A program made the translations under genes and the position numbers. DNA of 64,000 nt from DTU036 sp964346475 (GTDB taxonomy: Bacteria > Bacillota > Clostridia > Peptostreptococcales > Acidaminobacteraceae), in assembly GCA_964346475.1 (NCBI GenBank), contig CAYFUM010000005.1:1-64000 (forward strand), written 5' to 3'. Under the pieces are notes generated by a model. That model was not told the origin of the DNA. It did not search any database and saw only the letters and a program-made list of their open reading frames with translations. Below are positions 32,823-42,499 of this stretch, piece after piece (position 1 is the first letter of the stretch; each line of letters starts with the position of its first letter).

Positions 32823-33081
32823 CCATTGAACTTAGTTTTTTGTAGAGCCTGGAGATCTTTCTATCTGCATTATTTTTATGGATAACGCCCTTAGAAGCGG
32901 TTTTACGAATTACACGTTCTGCATTTTTAAATTTATCTTTAGCTACTTCTTGATCGCCACTGTCAACGGCTTCTAGAAACTGTCGAATATATGTTTTCAT
33001 TTTTGTCTTTTGTGCTTTATTCAAAGCTGTTTTCTTGCGAAGAACAAGAATTCTCTTTTTTGAAGATTTAATATTTGCCAC
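32815..33081 (-). CDS. rpsT: 30S ribosomal protein S20
   Basis: 88 aa, basic: MANIKSSKKRILVLRKK start, FKNAERVIRKTASKGVIHKNNADRKISRL end. The start codon follows AGGAGGTGAGAAC. Transcribed alone against its neighbours, as usual, from the promoter at 33115-33143. Confidence 0.97.
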   Translation of the reverse strand: MANIKSSKKRILVLRKKTALNKAQKTKMKTYIRQFLEAVDSGDQEVAKDKFKNAERVIRKTASKGVIHKNNADRKISRLYKKLSSMAQ

Positions 33082-33114
33082 GTTCTCACCTCCTAATCTT
33101 TATTTAACAGACTG

Positions 33115-33143
33115 ATAATAGCATAAATCAAATGCTTTAGCAA
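33115..33143 (-). promoter_or_regulatory. promoter of rpsT
   Basis: On the minus strand TTGCTA (33143-33138) and TATTAT (33120-33115) are 17 bp apart, 34 bp before the rpsT start. Confidence 0.6.
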
Positions 33144-33321
33144 GGATTTTTATCTAAAGATTCTCCGAAATATTAGAATGGATTTTAAATATCAGCTTCA
33201 TTATATTGGGAGGATAGATGTCTTTTCTTTCTAAGACTGGGCCTGGCTATAGCTCCCTATATTTATATTCCTGTGAGAAAAGACCTACTATCCATGATAT
33301 AATTAAACCCGGAGGAAATAA

Positions 33322-35124
33322 ATGGATTTAGATAGGATACGGAATTTTTCAATAATAGCCCACATAGACCATGGTAAGAGTACCCTGGCCGACCGTCTCA
33401 TAGAGCTCAGTGGGGCTCTTAGTCAAAGAGAGATGAAAAGCCAGGTCCTAGACAACATGGAACTTGAAAGAGAACGGGGCATCACTATTAAGTTACAGAC
33501 ATCTAGGTTGAATTACAAGGCCAAGGATGGTGTAGACTATGTATTTAACCTGATCGATACGCCAGGTCATGTTGACTTTAGCTATGAGGTTTCAAGGAGT
33601 CTAGCTGCCTGCGAAGGGGCACTTTTAGTAGTCGACGCCTCCCAGGGTGTAGAGGCCCAGACTATTGCCAATGTTTATCTAGCTGATGGCGAAGGACTGG
33701 AGATAGTTCCTGTTCTCAATAAGGTTGATCTACCCTCTGCGCGTGTTGAAGAGGTCAGGGAAGAGATTGAGGATATAATTGGTATTGATGCCCAAGACGC
33801 CCCAGAAATCAGTGCTAAGACGGGTCTAAACATAGAGGAGGTTTTTGAAACCATAGTAAAGAAAATTCCCCCTCCAAAGGGAGATAGCAGGGCCCCTCTT
33901 AAGGCCCTGGTTTTTGACTCCTTCTATGACTCCTATAAGGGAGCCATCCCCTTGATTAGGATATTTGATGGAGAGGTAAAAAAAGGGGACAGAGTATATA
34001 TGATGGCCTCGGGCGAAAGCTTTGAGGTTACCGAGGTAGGCCATTTTACGCCTGCAATGGTGCCAGTTGAAAGTCTCAGCGCGGGAGATGTTGGCTATCT
34101 TAGCGCCAGCATAAAGGACGTGGGCCATGTAAGGGTAGGAGAAACCATCACCCATAGTAATAGGAGGGTGGATGAGGCTCTACCGGGATATAAAAAGGCG
34201 CTTCCAATGGTTTTTTGTGGTCTTTATCCTGCTGAAGGTGAAGACTATGAAAATATTAGAGAGGCTTTGGAGAGACTCCAGCTAAATGATGCAGCCTTGA
34301 CCTTCGAACCTGAGACCAGTGTTGCCTTGGGTTTTGGCTATAGATGCGGATTCTTAGGACTTTTGCATATGGAAATAATCCAGGAACGTTTAGAAAGAGA
34401 ATTTGATCTGGACTTAATAGCAACGGCCCCCAGCGTAATATATAAGATTCTGACGACGTCCGATGAAACCCTTTTTATTCAAAACCCCAGTAATTTACCA
34501 GATCCTACAAGGATCGGGGCCTTTTATGAACCCCTGGTGAAGGCGAATATTTTTGTTCCCAAGGAGTATGTGGGTAATGTAATGGACCTTTGCCAACAGC
34601 GACGGGGAGAATTTCTCCATATGGAGTATATAGACGATAGAAGGGTCCTTTTAGACTACTATCTACCTTTGAATGAGATTATTTATGATTTCTTTGATGC
34701 TTTAAAAAGTAGGACCAGGGGCTATGGTTCCTTTGATTATGAGTTCTATGACTATGTTGAGAGTGATTTAGTAAAGCTTGACATTCTAATTAACAAGGAG
34801 CTTATTGATGCCTTTAGTATGATAGTCCATCGCGAAAAGGCTGTTCCCAGGGGTAGGCAAATTGTAGAGAGACTCAAGGATGTCATTCCTAGACAACAAT
34901 TTCCTATACCCATACAAGCTGCCCTAGGCAATAATATAGTGGCTAGGGAGACGGTGAGAGCCCTTAGAAAGGATGTCCTTGCCAAGTGCTATGGTGGGGA
35001 TATAAGTAGAAAAAAGAAACTCCTAGAGAAGCAGAAGGAGGGAAAAAAGAGGATGCGTCAGTTTGGCAGCGTAGAAGTTCCTCAACAGGCCTTCCTATCC
35101 GTCCTTAAATTTGATGATGAATAA
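33322..35124 (+). CDS. lepA: elongation factor 4 (LepA)
   Basis: 600 aa ribosome-associated GTPase that back-translocates or aids assembly. G1 [15 protein letters not shown]3 [12 protein letters not shown]4 NKVDLP; the EF-4-specific C-terminal domain ends with [24 protein letters not shown] precedes the ATG. The end overlaps hemW by 14 bp. Confidence 0.97.
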   Translation: MDLDRIRNFSIIAHIDHGKSTLADRLIELSGALSQREMKSQVLDNMELERERGITIKLQTSRLNYKAKDGVDYVFNLIDTPGHVDFSYEVSRSLAACEGALLVVDASQGVEAQTIANVYLADGEGLEIVPVLNKVDLPSARVEEVREEIEDIIGIDAQDAPEISAKTGLNIEEVFETIVKKIPPPKGDSRAPLKALVFDSFYDSYKGAIPLIRIFDGEVKKGDRVYMMASGESFEVTEVGHFTPAMVPVESLSAGDVGYLSASIKDVGHVRVGETITHSNRRVDEALPGYKKALPMVFCGLYPAEGEDYENIREALERLQLNDAALTFEPETSVALGFGYRCGFLGLLHMEIIQERLEREFDLDLIATAPSVIYKILTTSDETLFIQNPSNLPDPTRIGAFYEPLVKANIFVPKEYVGNVMDLCQQRRGEFLHMEYIDDRRVLLDYYLPLNEIIYDFFDALKSRTRGYGSFDYEFYDYVESDLVKLDILINKELIDAFSMIVHREKAVPRGRQIVERLKDVIPRQQFPIPIQAALGNNIVARETVRALRKDVLAKCYGGDISRKKKLLEKQKEGKKRMRQFGSVEVPQQAFLSVLKFDDE

Positions 35125-36208
35125 GTTGGCTGTATATGTACATCTGCCCTTTTGCAGAAAAAAATGCTATTATTGCGATTTTCTTAGCTTCTCTTCTGGA
35201 GCTGAGCTTAGAAGATCCTATCTGGATGCCTTAATCAAGGAGGCAGAGCTCTACAGCGAGATAACTGGAGAAAGGGGAGTTTCCAGCCTGTATTTTGGCG
35301 GTGGAACCCCCAGTCTTTTGAGTCTAGATGAGCTTGACTATTTATTTGAGAGACTCTTTAAAATATTAAAACCCCAGGGGGAGCTGAGCTTTGAGATGAA
35401 TCCTGAAGATGTGTCACGGGATAAGGTTCAGCTTTTAAAGAGTTACGGAGATTTTCGAATTAGTCTGGGTGCCCAAAGTTTTGATGATAGACTTCTAAAT
35501 CTTTTTGGTAGAGTCCATGATGCAGCCACCACTTATAGGAGCTGTGAGGTTCTTCGAGGCTGTGGGGTAGACAACTTTTCCCTTGATCTTATTTATGCCG
35601 TGTCGGAAGAGTTTTCTATGGAAGAAAATATTCGGGCCATATCATCACTTATGCCCAGTCACATTTCCTGCTACGCCTTAGAGCTTCACCCTACTAGACC
35701 CCTGGCCAAACTCATTAGGGAGCCCGGGGAAGAGCTCTACAGGCGAGATTGGGACTATCTAAAAGAAGGGCTGGGGAAGCTGGGTTTTACCAGGTATGAA
35801 ATTTCTAGTTTTACGTCTAATAGCAGCTATAGTCTTCATAACCTGAATTACTGGCAGGGAGGGGATTATCTAGGCCTGGGTCTAGGTGCCCATGGGTTTT
35901 TAAGACCCTTTAGGTATTCAAATGAAAGAAATCTAAAAAAATACTTAGAGGTTTTATCTAATGGACAGATGCCTCTAGCTGAAAAAAACCTCTTAACTAT
36001 GGATGAAGAGAGGTTTGAATACTTTATGCTAGGTTTAAGGGTTATAGATGGAATCGACTTAGGTGGATTAAAACCCCTTAAACCTAAAGAGGTTCAAGCT
36101 ATAGAAAAACACAGGAAACTAGGACTGATGGAACTAGAGGGAAATAGACTCAGGATTACTGACGAGGGCTTCAACCTATTTAACTATATTTTGGTGGATT
36201 TTCTCTAG
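35111..36208 (+). CDS. hemW: HemW-like radical SAM heme chaperone
   Basis: 365 aa. The radical-SAM cluster motif is [10 protein letters not shown] near the N-terminus ([18 protein letters not shown]), followed by [12 protein letters not shown] and [18 protein letters not shown]. This is the HemN-like protein next to lepA in Firmicutes; it is now regarded as a heme-binding chaperone, not a coproporphyrinogen dehydrogenase. Two tandem ATG codons (35111, 35114) are possible starts. Confidence 0.93.
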   Translation: MMMNKLAVYVHLPFCRKKCYYCDFLSFSSGAELRRSYLDALIKEAELYSEITGERGVSSLYFGGGTPSLLSLDELDYLFERLFKILKPQGELSFEMNPEDVSRDKVQLLKSYGDFRISLGAQSFDDRLLNLFGRVHDAATTYRSCEVLRGCGVDNFSLDLIYAVSEEFSMEENIRAISSLMPSHISCYALELHPTRPLAKLIREPGEELYRRDWDYLKEGLGKLGFTRYEISSFTSNSSYSLHNLNYWQGGDYLGLGLGAHGFLRPFRYSNERNLKKYLEVLSNGQMPLAEKNLLTMDEERFEYFMLGLRVIDGIDLGGLKPLKPKEVQAIEKHRKLGLMELEGNRLRITDEGFNLFNYILVDFL

Positions 36209-36261
36209 ATAGCCATAGAAAATTCACTGTGTTATAATGCTTAGACAGAATTGGAGGTTAC

Positions 36262-38784
36262 ATGTATAAAGATACCATTGAAAAAAGGCTAGAGGAATTA
36301 AAGACTTCTAAACAGGGACTAAGTCCTGAAGAAAGAAGCTCTAGACGACAAGACCATGGATACAATGAATTTACTAACCTAGAAGAACGTTCGATCTTTA
36401 GCTTTCTGGCTGAGAGCTTCAAGTCATATATTCAAGCTTTACTTTTTATGGGATTTATATTTTTCGCCTATTTAGGCAGCTTTATGGAGGCGGGAATTTT
36501 CCTAGGAATATTTGTTTTTAGGAGTTTGATAAAGACTTATAGAGATCTAAGTGTTCAAAGGAATAGGTTGAAGTTTAGAAAGCAGAATCTAGGCTTCTCC
36601 AGAGTGCTTGAAAAGGGTGAGGTGGTTAACCTAGCCATGCGGGAACTGATACCAGGAGACATTGTTCTTCTTAAGAAGGGAGATATAATCCCTGCCGATG
36701 GGAGGCTTGTTGAGGGTAGAGAGCTTTATGTTGATGAATCAATTCTCACTGGCAATAAGGAGCCTTTTTGTAAGGATGTAAGCTTTTTAGCCCAGGATAG
36801 TATACCCATGGGAGAGAGAGCCAACATGGTCTACGCATCCAGTCTTGTCTGCGGTGGTGAGGGGATCATGGTTGTCACTGCTACTGGCTATGACACTGAA
36901 CTTGGCAAGGTCGCCTTCATGATTTTAAAGGACAGTGATGAAAAAACGGTGACTGAGACCAGAGTAAAAAAACAATCAAGGATTTTCAACCTTCTTATTT
37001 GCATTCTGGCTCTTGCTCTAGGGGGCTACGCCTTCTTCATAGACAAGGGTCTACTTGAAGTCTTGTTTCTTACTTTAAGCCTCCTTATGGCAACCTGTCT
37101 TGAGGGTTTATCAGGTCTGCCTCAAGAGCTTGAAGCTGGAAGTGTTCTGAAGTTTGCAAATAAGGGCCTTGCCATAAAGAAGGGTGAGGTGCTTGAGGAT
37201 CTAGCTGGTGTATCCCAGGTGGCTTTTGATCTCGCACCCTATCTTAGCCAGGGACAGATCAAGGTTAAGGATATTTCCAGTGCTAGGGAAGATGATGAAA
37301 GGACTATAAAAAAGATTTCTCTACTGCTTGCCACGAAAAAGGATTTAATAAGCCCCGAGATTCAGGCTTTGAGAGAATTTGCTTTAAGGGAAAATCCCGA
37401 TTTAGATAGGGAGATAGAAGGCTATGAATTTATTGATGAGATAAATGAGCTCTCAGGAAAAGGCCTCTATAGGGCTTTTTATAAAGAAGAGTTCGAGGGG
37501 ATTTCCCTGGCCCTAGGGAAGTCAGCTGAGGTTTTAGAGCTGTGTTCCCACTATGGCGAGGATAAGAGTGTCCTGGAAATGGACTCAGAAACCCTGGATA
37601 ATATTAGGGCTATTGAAGAGCAGTTTAAGAATGAGGGCAAGGATGTCTTGGCTCTGGCCTATAGAGACAGCTATTCCTTCCAAGAAAACAATTTAGTTTT
37701 TCTAGGCCTGGTTTCTCTAGGTTTAGCAGGCAATGAAGGAGTTAAGGAAACGATCAAGGTCCTAAAAAATGCCGGTATCCAACCACTTATGATGAGTGAT
37801 CATAAAGCAGAAGAGGGTGACCAGCTGGCAAGGGAGTTAGGATTTTTAATTCCAGGTTACGAGCTTATAGACAAGGAGGCATTTGAGGCTCTTAGTGATG
37901 AAGAGCTGCTAGGCCAACTTGATAATTATACAGCCTATTTTGAAATGAACGGAGTTTCTAGAGCAAGGCTGATAGAGGCTTGGAAAGCCAAGGGTAAGAG
38001 ACTTGCAATTACCTGTCCGGGAATGGATTATATAGGCGGCTATTCCGATGCGGCTGTCATCGTTGGAGACCTTGATAAATCTAGTCCTGTTGTTAAGGAG
38101 GCTAGCGATCTTTTGATAAGTAGTGATAATTTATCTAGCTTTACTGAGGCCCTGGCTGAGGCTAGGATGTATTATCTGAATATTAGAAGGAGGATGCGCT
38201 TTGACCTGGTGCTTGCCCTGGCTCTACTGATTAGTAATTTTGCGATACTGGCACTCTTCAAGGAGCAGGCCTTTAGTTTTATGGGACTCTTATGGCTTGG
38301 CCTGGTAGTCAAGGTTCTGCCTGGACTAGCTCTGCAGAAGGAGGCTAGGGAAAGAAATGTTCTTTTTAGATCTCCTGCAAGAGTTGAAAAGGGTCCCTTG
38401 ACAATAAAATCTATCTTTTTGACTATTTTTGAGGCCTTGCTAATTGCCCTTAGTGTACTGGCGGTCTTTATGTTCTATCCACTGGCATCTATAAGTATGC
38501 TAAACGCCATGGCCTATTTAGTCTTTGGATTTGGCATCCTCCTCCAGGCTTTTGGGCTTAGAAGTGCTCAGTGGGTTCTGGGTAGAGGGTTCTTTTCCAA
38601 TAGGAGTTTCTTTGCTGCCTTTATTATTTCCGCTCTTCTTCTTGTTGCTCCCTTATTAAATCCCCTGAGTGCCCATCTACTGGGGCTGGGGACCTTAAGG
38701 CTTGATCACTGGCTTATGAGTCTTGCTTTGGCAGTAATCCCCCTTGTAATAACGGAGGCAAGAAAGATCTTCATTAAGGAGTAG
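36262..38784 (+). CDS. P-type ATPase homologue lacking all catalytic motifs (pseudo-ATPase)
   Basis: 840 aa, intact frame, TTGGAGG ribosome binding site. The fold follows calcium/cation P2-type ATPases: N-terminal EKRLEELKTSKQGLSPEE, actuator block REL-IPGDIVLLKKGDIIPADGRL, and ten likely membrane helices. The signatures are replaced. TGES becomes TGNK (163-166). PEGLP becomes LEGLSG (280-285). DKTGTLT becomes DLAPYLS (D323 kept, K-T-G-T lost). The TGDxxxTA block reads MSDHKAEEG, and GDGVND becomes CPGMDYIGG (585-593). ATP-driven transport is therefore not expected. Uniform loss with an intact 2.5-kb frame suggests a retained non-catalytic role. It sits between hemW and hrcA, where Firmicutes usually have no gene, and ends at a strong terminator. 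Confidence 0.85.
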   Translation: MYKDTIEKRLEELKTSKQGLSPEERSSRRQDHGYNEFTNLEERSIFSFLAESFKSYIQALLFMGFIFFAYLGSFMEAGIFLGIFVFRSLIKTYRDLSVQRNRLKFRKQNLGFSRVLEKGEVVNLAMRELIPGDIVLLKKGDIIPADGRLVEGRELYVDESILTGNKEPFCKDVSFLAQDSIPMGERANMVYASSLVCGGEGIMVVTATGYDTELGKVAFMILKDSDEKTVTETRVKKQSRIFNLLICILALALGGYAFFIDKGLLEVLFLTLSLLMATCLEGLSGLPQELEAGSVLKFANKGLAIKKGEVLEDLAGVSQVAFDLAPYLSQGQIKVKDISSAREDDERTIKKISLLLATKKDLISPEIQALREFALRENPDLDREIEGYEFIDEINELSGKGLYRAFYKEEFEGISLALGKSAEVLELCSHYGEDKSVLEMDSETLDNIRAIEEQFKNEGKDVLALAYRDSYSFQENNLVFLGLVSLGLAGNEGVKETIKVLKNAGIQPLMMSDHKAEEGDQLARELGFLIPGYELIDKEAFEALSDEELLGQLDNYTAYFEMNGVSRARLIEAWKAKGKRLAITCPGMDYIGGYSDAAVIVGDLDKSSPVVKEASDLLISSDNLSSFTEALAEARMYYLNIRRRMRFDLVLALALLISNFAILALFKEQAFSFMGLLWLGLVVKVLPGLALQKEARERNVLFRSPARVEKGPLTIKSIFLTIFEALLIALSVLAVFMFYPLASISMLNAMAYLVFGFGILLQAFGLRSAQWVLGRGFFSNRSFFAAFIISALLLVAPLLNPLSAHLLGLGTLRLDHWLMSLALAVIPLVITEARKIFIKE

Positions 38785-38787
38785 GTT

Positions 38788-38826
38788 AAAGGGTATTAGT
38801 GGTAATCGCTAATACCCTTTTTTTTC
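38788..38826 (+). terminator. terminator after the pseudo-ATPase gene
   Basis: AAAGGGTATTAG (38788-38799) pairs with CTAATACCCTTT (38809-38820) around TGGTAATCG, followed by more T residues. Confidence 0.9.
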
Positions 38827-38881
38827 TCTTCTTTCTTTTCTTCGACAGATTTATTTTTTCCCTTTTATTTACAAAAAGCTC

Positions 38882-38909
38882 TTGACTAGCTAGTTAATTG
38901 CTGTATAAT
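38882..38909 (+). promoter_or_regulatory. promoter of the hrcA-dnaK operon
   Basis: TTGACT (38882-38887) and TATAAT (38904-38909) with 16-bp spacing, immediately before the CIRCE element. Confidence 0.8.
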
Positions 38910-38913
38910 GATA

Positions 38914-38940
38914 TTAGCACTCGATTGAGTAGAGTGCTAG
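38914..38940. promoter_or_regulatory. CIRCE operator (HrcA binding site)
   Basis: TTAGCACTC (38914-38922), 9-nt spacer, GAGTGCTAG (38932-38940): the CIRCE consensus with only the last base changed. HrcA bound here represses hrcA-grpE-dnaK-dnaJ until heat or misfolded protein titrates GroEL. Confidence 0.93.
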
Positions 38941-38953
38941 CACGGAGAATAAA

Positions 38954-39976
38954 ATGCTGACATCAAGACAAATTGACATATTAAAATTTATAGTAGATGA
39001 CTTTATAGTGACTGGGCAACCGGTTGGAAGTAGGAGACTTTCAAAAATACCTCAGCTCAATGTTTCTCCAGCCACCATAAGAAATGAAATGGCTGATTTA
39101 GAGGATTTTGGATATGTCCTCCAACCCCACATCTCAGCAGGGAGGATTCCCTCGGAACTGGGGCTGCGTTTTTATGTGGATAGTCTTCTGGAAGGCTATG
39201 AACTAACAGACAATGCCAGCTCTAGAATTAGGTCTCTTTATTTTTTACACTATGAGGAGAATACCAGCATCCTAAGGCAGGCAGCTAGGGTTTTAAGTGA
39301 AAGTTCAGAAATGACTGTTATTATTACTGAACCTCGTTTTACAGCCAGACGACTGACCAATATGAAGCTTATTAAGATGAGCTCAAATAGAATTCTCTTA
39401 GTGATGATTACAGATAACGAGGAAGTGAAGACTCTTATTATAAATTCTGAGGATTTTTCCCAGGAGGAGCTTGATGATCTTAATCAGGAATTTACCCCTT
39501 TGATCCTTGGCTGCTCCTTGGAGGAAATATCCTTTAGGGATTTCAACAAATTAAAAAACAAACACTCCCACTTAAGTGGGCTTATAGATTATGTTCTGCC
39601 GGCAATGAAGGAGGCCCTTCGAAAACTCAACAAGGAGAGCATAATCGTTGCTGGTAGGGAAAACCTGCTCAGGTCTGAGCATTTTAGTGATATGGATCTA
39701 GCCCGTAGAGCATTAGCTAGCCTAAAAAACCCTATGGATGTCCTTGATTTACTGGCAACTGACAAGGAGGGCCTTAGTGTTCGAATTGGCGGAGAACTTG
39801 GCAATATAATCTTTAATGAATTTTCTCTAGTACAATGCAGCTTTAATTACGGTGGGGGACAGAGGGGACAGCTTGCCCTACTAGGACCCAAACGTATGGA
39901 TTATGGAAAAGCAATTAGTATTGTTGAGATAGGAGCAAGTACCCTGACGGATTTATTTTCAGGAATACATTTATAG
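38954..39976 (+). CDS. hrcA: heat-inducible transcription repressor HrcA
   Basis: 340 aa. Winged-helix N-terminus (TSRQIDILKFIVDDFIVTGQPVGSRRLSK, VSPATIRNEMADLEDFGYVLQPHISAGRIPS) and a GAF-like dimerisation domain, ending GILALLGPKRMDY-like GQLALLGPKRMDYGKAI. First gene after the CIRCE element. Confidence 0.96.
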   Translation: MLTSRQIDILKFIVDDFIVTGQPVGSRRLSKIPQLNVSPATIRNEMADLEDFGYVLQPHISAGRIPSELGLRFYVDSLLEGYELTDNASSRIRSLYFLHYEENTSILRQAARVLSESSEMTVIITEPRFTARRLTNMKLIKMSSNRILLVMITDNEEVKTLIINSEDFSQEELDDLNQEFTPLILGCSLEEISFRDFNKLKNKHSHLSGLIDYVLPAMKEALRKLNKESIIVAGRENLLRSEHFSDMDLARRALASLKNPMDVLDLLATDKEGLSVRIGGELGNIIFNEFSLVQCSFNYGGGQRGQLALLGPKRMDYGKAISIVEIGASTLTDLFSGIHL

Positions 39977-39984
39977 GAGGTTTC

Positions 39985-40034
39985 AGTGGATAAAGAAGAG
40001 CTAGTAACTTTAGAGGAAGACAAGGAAGAAAAAG
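39985..40034. repeat. 50-bp sequence repeated identically on both sides of the assembly gap (copy 1)
   Basis: The 50 bases ending at the gap are identical to the 50 bases at 40135-40184 that follow it. The match is maximal to the gap edge on both sides. This is the signature of two contig ends that overlap but were joined with a fixed run of N. Confidence 0.95.
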
Positions 40035-40645
40035 NNNNNNNNNNNNNNNNNNNNNNNNNNNNNNNNNNNNNNNNNNNNNNNNNNNNNNNNNNNNNNNNNN
40101 NNNNNNNNNNNNNNNNNNNNNNNNNNNNNNNNNNAGTGGATAAAGAAGAGCTAGTAACTTTAGAGGAAGACAAGGAAGAAAAAGAGGACCAGCAGGAGAC
40201 TCAGCAGGTTTCTCTAGAAGAGGAGCTGGAAGGACTTAAAGATAAATATCTGAGACTTCAGGCAGAATATTCCAACTATAGAAGGAGGACTGCTGAGGAA
40301 AAATCAGCAATCTATAGTATGGGAAATGAAAGGCTTATACTTGAACTGCTTCCAGTCTTGGATAATTTTGATAGGGCTTGCCTAAACATGGAGGAAAATG
40401 GCCTTTCTAGTAGCTATCTTGCTGGGATTGATATGATAAAGAAATCTCTAGTACAGGTCCTTGAAAAGGAGGGCCTCAAAGAGATTAAAGCCTGTGGAGA
40501 AGACTTTGACCCTGAACTTCATCATGCGGTTCTAATGGAGGAATGTCAGGATGAAAAAGAGGGTGTAGTTCTTGAAGAGCTACAAAAAGGATATAAATTA
40601 AAGGAAAAGACGATACGACCAACCATGGTTAAGGTATCGAAATAG
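39986..40645 (+). CDS. grpE: nucleotide exchange factor GrpE (interrupted by assembly gap)
   Basis: Starts at GTG 39986 with AGGAGG 5 nt upstream; after 100 N the same N-terminal codons appear again from 40136. If the duplicated 50 bp are collapsed, the gene is a normal 169-aa GrpE: an acidic N-terminus, the coiled-coil [46 protein letters not shown] and the final [17 protein letters not shown]. It releases ADP from DnaK. The frame is maintained across the gap only by chance of the N count. Confidence 0.93.
   Translation: MDKEELVTLEEDKEEKXXXXXXXXXXXXXXXXXXXXXXXXXXXXXXXXXXVDKEELVTLEEDKEEKEDQQETQQVSLEEELEGLKDKYLRLQAEYSNYRRRTAEEKSAIYSMGNERLILELLPVLDNFDRACLNMEENGLSSSYLAGIDMIKKSLVQVLEKEGLKEIKACGEDFDPELHHAVLMEECQDEKEGVVLEELQKGYKLKEKTIRPTMVKVSK
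40035..40134. other. assembly gap (100 N)
   Basis: Exactly 100 N, the conventional placeholder for a gap of unknown size, flanked by identical 50-bp ends. The true genome probably has no missing sequence here. Confidence 0.97.
40135..40184. repeat. 50-bp sequence repeated identically on both sides of the assembly gap (copy 2)
   Basis: Identical to 39985-40034; see that entry. Contains the second apparent GTG start of grpE at 40136, which lacks its own ribosome binding site because the N run precedes it. Confidence 0.95.
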
Positions 40646-40653
40646 GAGGAAAA

Positions 40654-42453
40654 ATGGCAAAGATAATAGGTATTGACCTAGGTACAACAAATTCCTGTGT
40701 TGCAGTATTAGAAGGTGGAGAAGCAAGAATAATACCCAATGCAGAGGGAAATAGAACCACCCCTTCAATTGTCGCCTTTACTCAAAAGGGTGAGAGGCTG
40801 GTGGGTGAAACAGCAAAGCGTCAGGCAATTACAAACCCTGGAAGAACAGTTATGAGTGTAAAAAGGGAAATGGGCTCCGATTGGAGTGAGGAGATAGATG
40901 GTAAAAAGTACACAGCTCAAGAAATCTCTGCCCTTGTTTTAGCCAAGCTTAAGACCGATGCAGAAAGCTATTTGGGTGAAACTGTTAAAGAGGCAGTCAT
41001 CACTGTGCCTGCCTACTTCACCGATGCCCAGAGACAGGCTACCAAGGACGCTGGAAAGATTGCAGGTCTTGAAGTTCTTCGTATAATCAATGAGCCAACA
41101 GCAGCCTCCCTGGCCTACGGCCTGGATAAGAAGCACGCAAACCATAAAATACTTGTCTTTGACCTTGGTGGTGGAACCTTTGACGTTTCAATCCTAGAAA
41201 TAGGTGATGGAGTATTTGAGGTCCTAGCTACCAATGGAGACAACCATCTTGGTGGAGATGACTTTGATAAGGCTATTATTGACTGGCTGGTAGAGCAGTT
41301 TAAAAAAGAGAACAAGGTTGATTTAAGCGGTGATAGAACTGCAATGCAAAGATTAAAGGAAGCAGCTGAAAAAGCAAAAATGGAGCTATCCTCAGTTCAA
41401 ACCACAAACATCAACATCCCCTTCCTCTTTATGGGAGAAGAAGGACCCCTGCATCTTGATATCAACCTAACCCGAGCCAAGTTTGATCAGCTGACAGAAA
41501 AACTGATAAAGAGGGTTGAAGGTCCTATGAAAAAGGCTCTGGCTGATTCAGGACTCAAGGATAGTGAGATTGACGATGTTATCCTGGTTGGCGGTTCTAC
41601 AAGAATTCCTGCGGTTATTAGCGCGGTGAAGAGGATTATTAACAAAGAGCCCCATAAGGGCGTCAATCCTGATGAAAGTGTTGCTGCAGGTGCTGCCATC
41701 CAAGCCGGTGTCCTGGCTGGAGAAGTTCATGATATTCTCCTTCTTGATGTAACTCCACTATCCCTGGGAATTGAGACCCTGGGTAATGTATTCACCAGGC
41801 TGATAGAAAGAAATACAACAATTCCGACAAAGAAGAGTCAGATCTTCTCAACTGCTACTGATAATCAGCCCGCAGTGGATATTCATGTACTCCAGGGCGA
41901 AAGGCCCATGTCTACCGACAACGTAACCCTTGGCAGGTTCCAGCTTGATGGAATTCCACCAGCAAGAAGAGGAGTACCTCAAATAGAGGTAACCTTTGAT
42001 ATCGATGCCAATGGCATAGTCCATGTTTCTGCTAAAGACCTGGGAACAGGCAAGGAGCAGTCCATCAATATTACAGCCAGTGCAAACCTTTCCGAAGATG
42101 AAATTAACCAAAAAGTCAGAGAAGCTGAAGAATATGCCCAGGAAGACAAGGCCAAAAAGGATCTAGCTGAGGCCAAAAATACTGGGGATGCCCTGGCCTA
42201 CCAGGCTGAGCAAACCCTGGAAGAATTGGGAGAAAAGGTAGAGGAAGCTGAAAAGACCAAGATTGAAGAAATGGTCAGTGCATTGAAAAATGCTCTTGAA
42301 GGTGATACACTGGATGAGATTAAGGATAAAACTAAGGAACTTGAAGCTGCCATGCAACCCTTAGCTCAAAAGCTCTATGAGCAGGCCTCCCAGGAGGGAG
42401 AAGCTCAAAGTAGTGACGATGTAGAAGAAGCAGACTACGAAGTAGTAGACTAA
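40654..42453 (+). CDS. dnaK: chaperone DnaK (Hsp70)
   Basis: 599 aa. ATPase domain with [33 protein letters not shown] and [13 protein letters not shown]; interdomain linker [16 protein letters not shown]; substrate-binding domain with [15 protein letters not shown]. Like other Gram-positive DnaKs it lacks the 24-residue insertion of the proteobacterial ATPase domain. The C-terminus is acidic, ending [15 protein letters not shown] precedes the ATG, 8 bp after grpE. Confidence 0.98.
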   Translation: MAKIIGIDLGTTNSCVAVLEGGEARIIPNAEGNRTTPSIVAFTQKGERLVGETAKRQAITNPGRTVMSVKREMGSDWSEEIDGKKYTAQEISALVLAKLKTDAESYLGETVKEAVITVPAYFTDAQRQATKDAGKIAGLEVLRIINEPTAASLAYGLDKKHANHKILVFDLGGGTFDVSILEIGDGVFEVLATNGDNHLGGDDFDKAIIDWLVEQFKKENKVDLSGDRTAMQRLKEAAEKAKMELSSVQTTNINIPFLFMGEEGPLHLDINLTRAKFDQLTEKLIKRVEGPMKKALADSGLKDSEIDDVILVGGSTRIPAVISAVKRIINKEPHKGVNPDESVAAGAAIQAGVLAGEVHDILLLDVTPLSLGIETLGNVFTRLIERNTTIPTKKSQIFSTATDNQPAVDIHVLQGERPMSTDNVTLGRFQLDGIPPARRGVPQIEVTFDIDANGIVHVSAKDLGTGKEQSINITASANLSEDEINQKVREAEEYAQEDKAKKDLAEAKNTGDALAYQAEQTLEELGEKVEEAEKTKIEEMVSALKNALEGDTLDEIKDKTKELEAAMQPLAQKLYEQASQEGEAQSSDDVEEADYEVVD

Positions 42454-42457
42454 TATG

Positions 42458-42485
42458 GAGGAATAGGCTTTCGAGTCTATTCCTC
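42458..42485 (+). other. intercistronic UUCG hairpin between dnaK and dnaJ
   Basis: GAGGAATAGGCT (42458-42469) pairs with AGTCTATTCCTC (42474-42485, one G-U) around TTCG. There is no T run, so it is more likely an RNA-processing or stability element, or a weak attenuator, than a full terminator. It could adjust the dnaK:dnaJ ratio. Confidence 0.65.
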
Positions 42486-42499
42486 TTGTGAGGAATTAG

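Noticed and set aside
33218..33331. 37-codon ORF with GGGAGG before its ATG, ending inside lepA
   Set aside because: Good spacing but unremarkable composition, overlap with the lepA promoter and start, and no sign of a leader-peptide mechanism. Probably chance.
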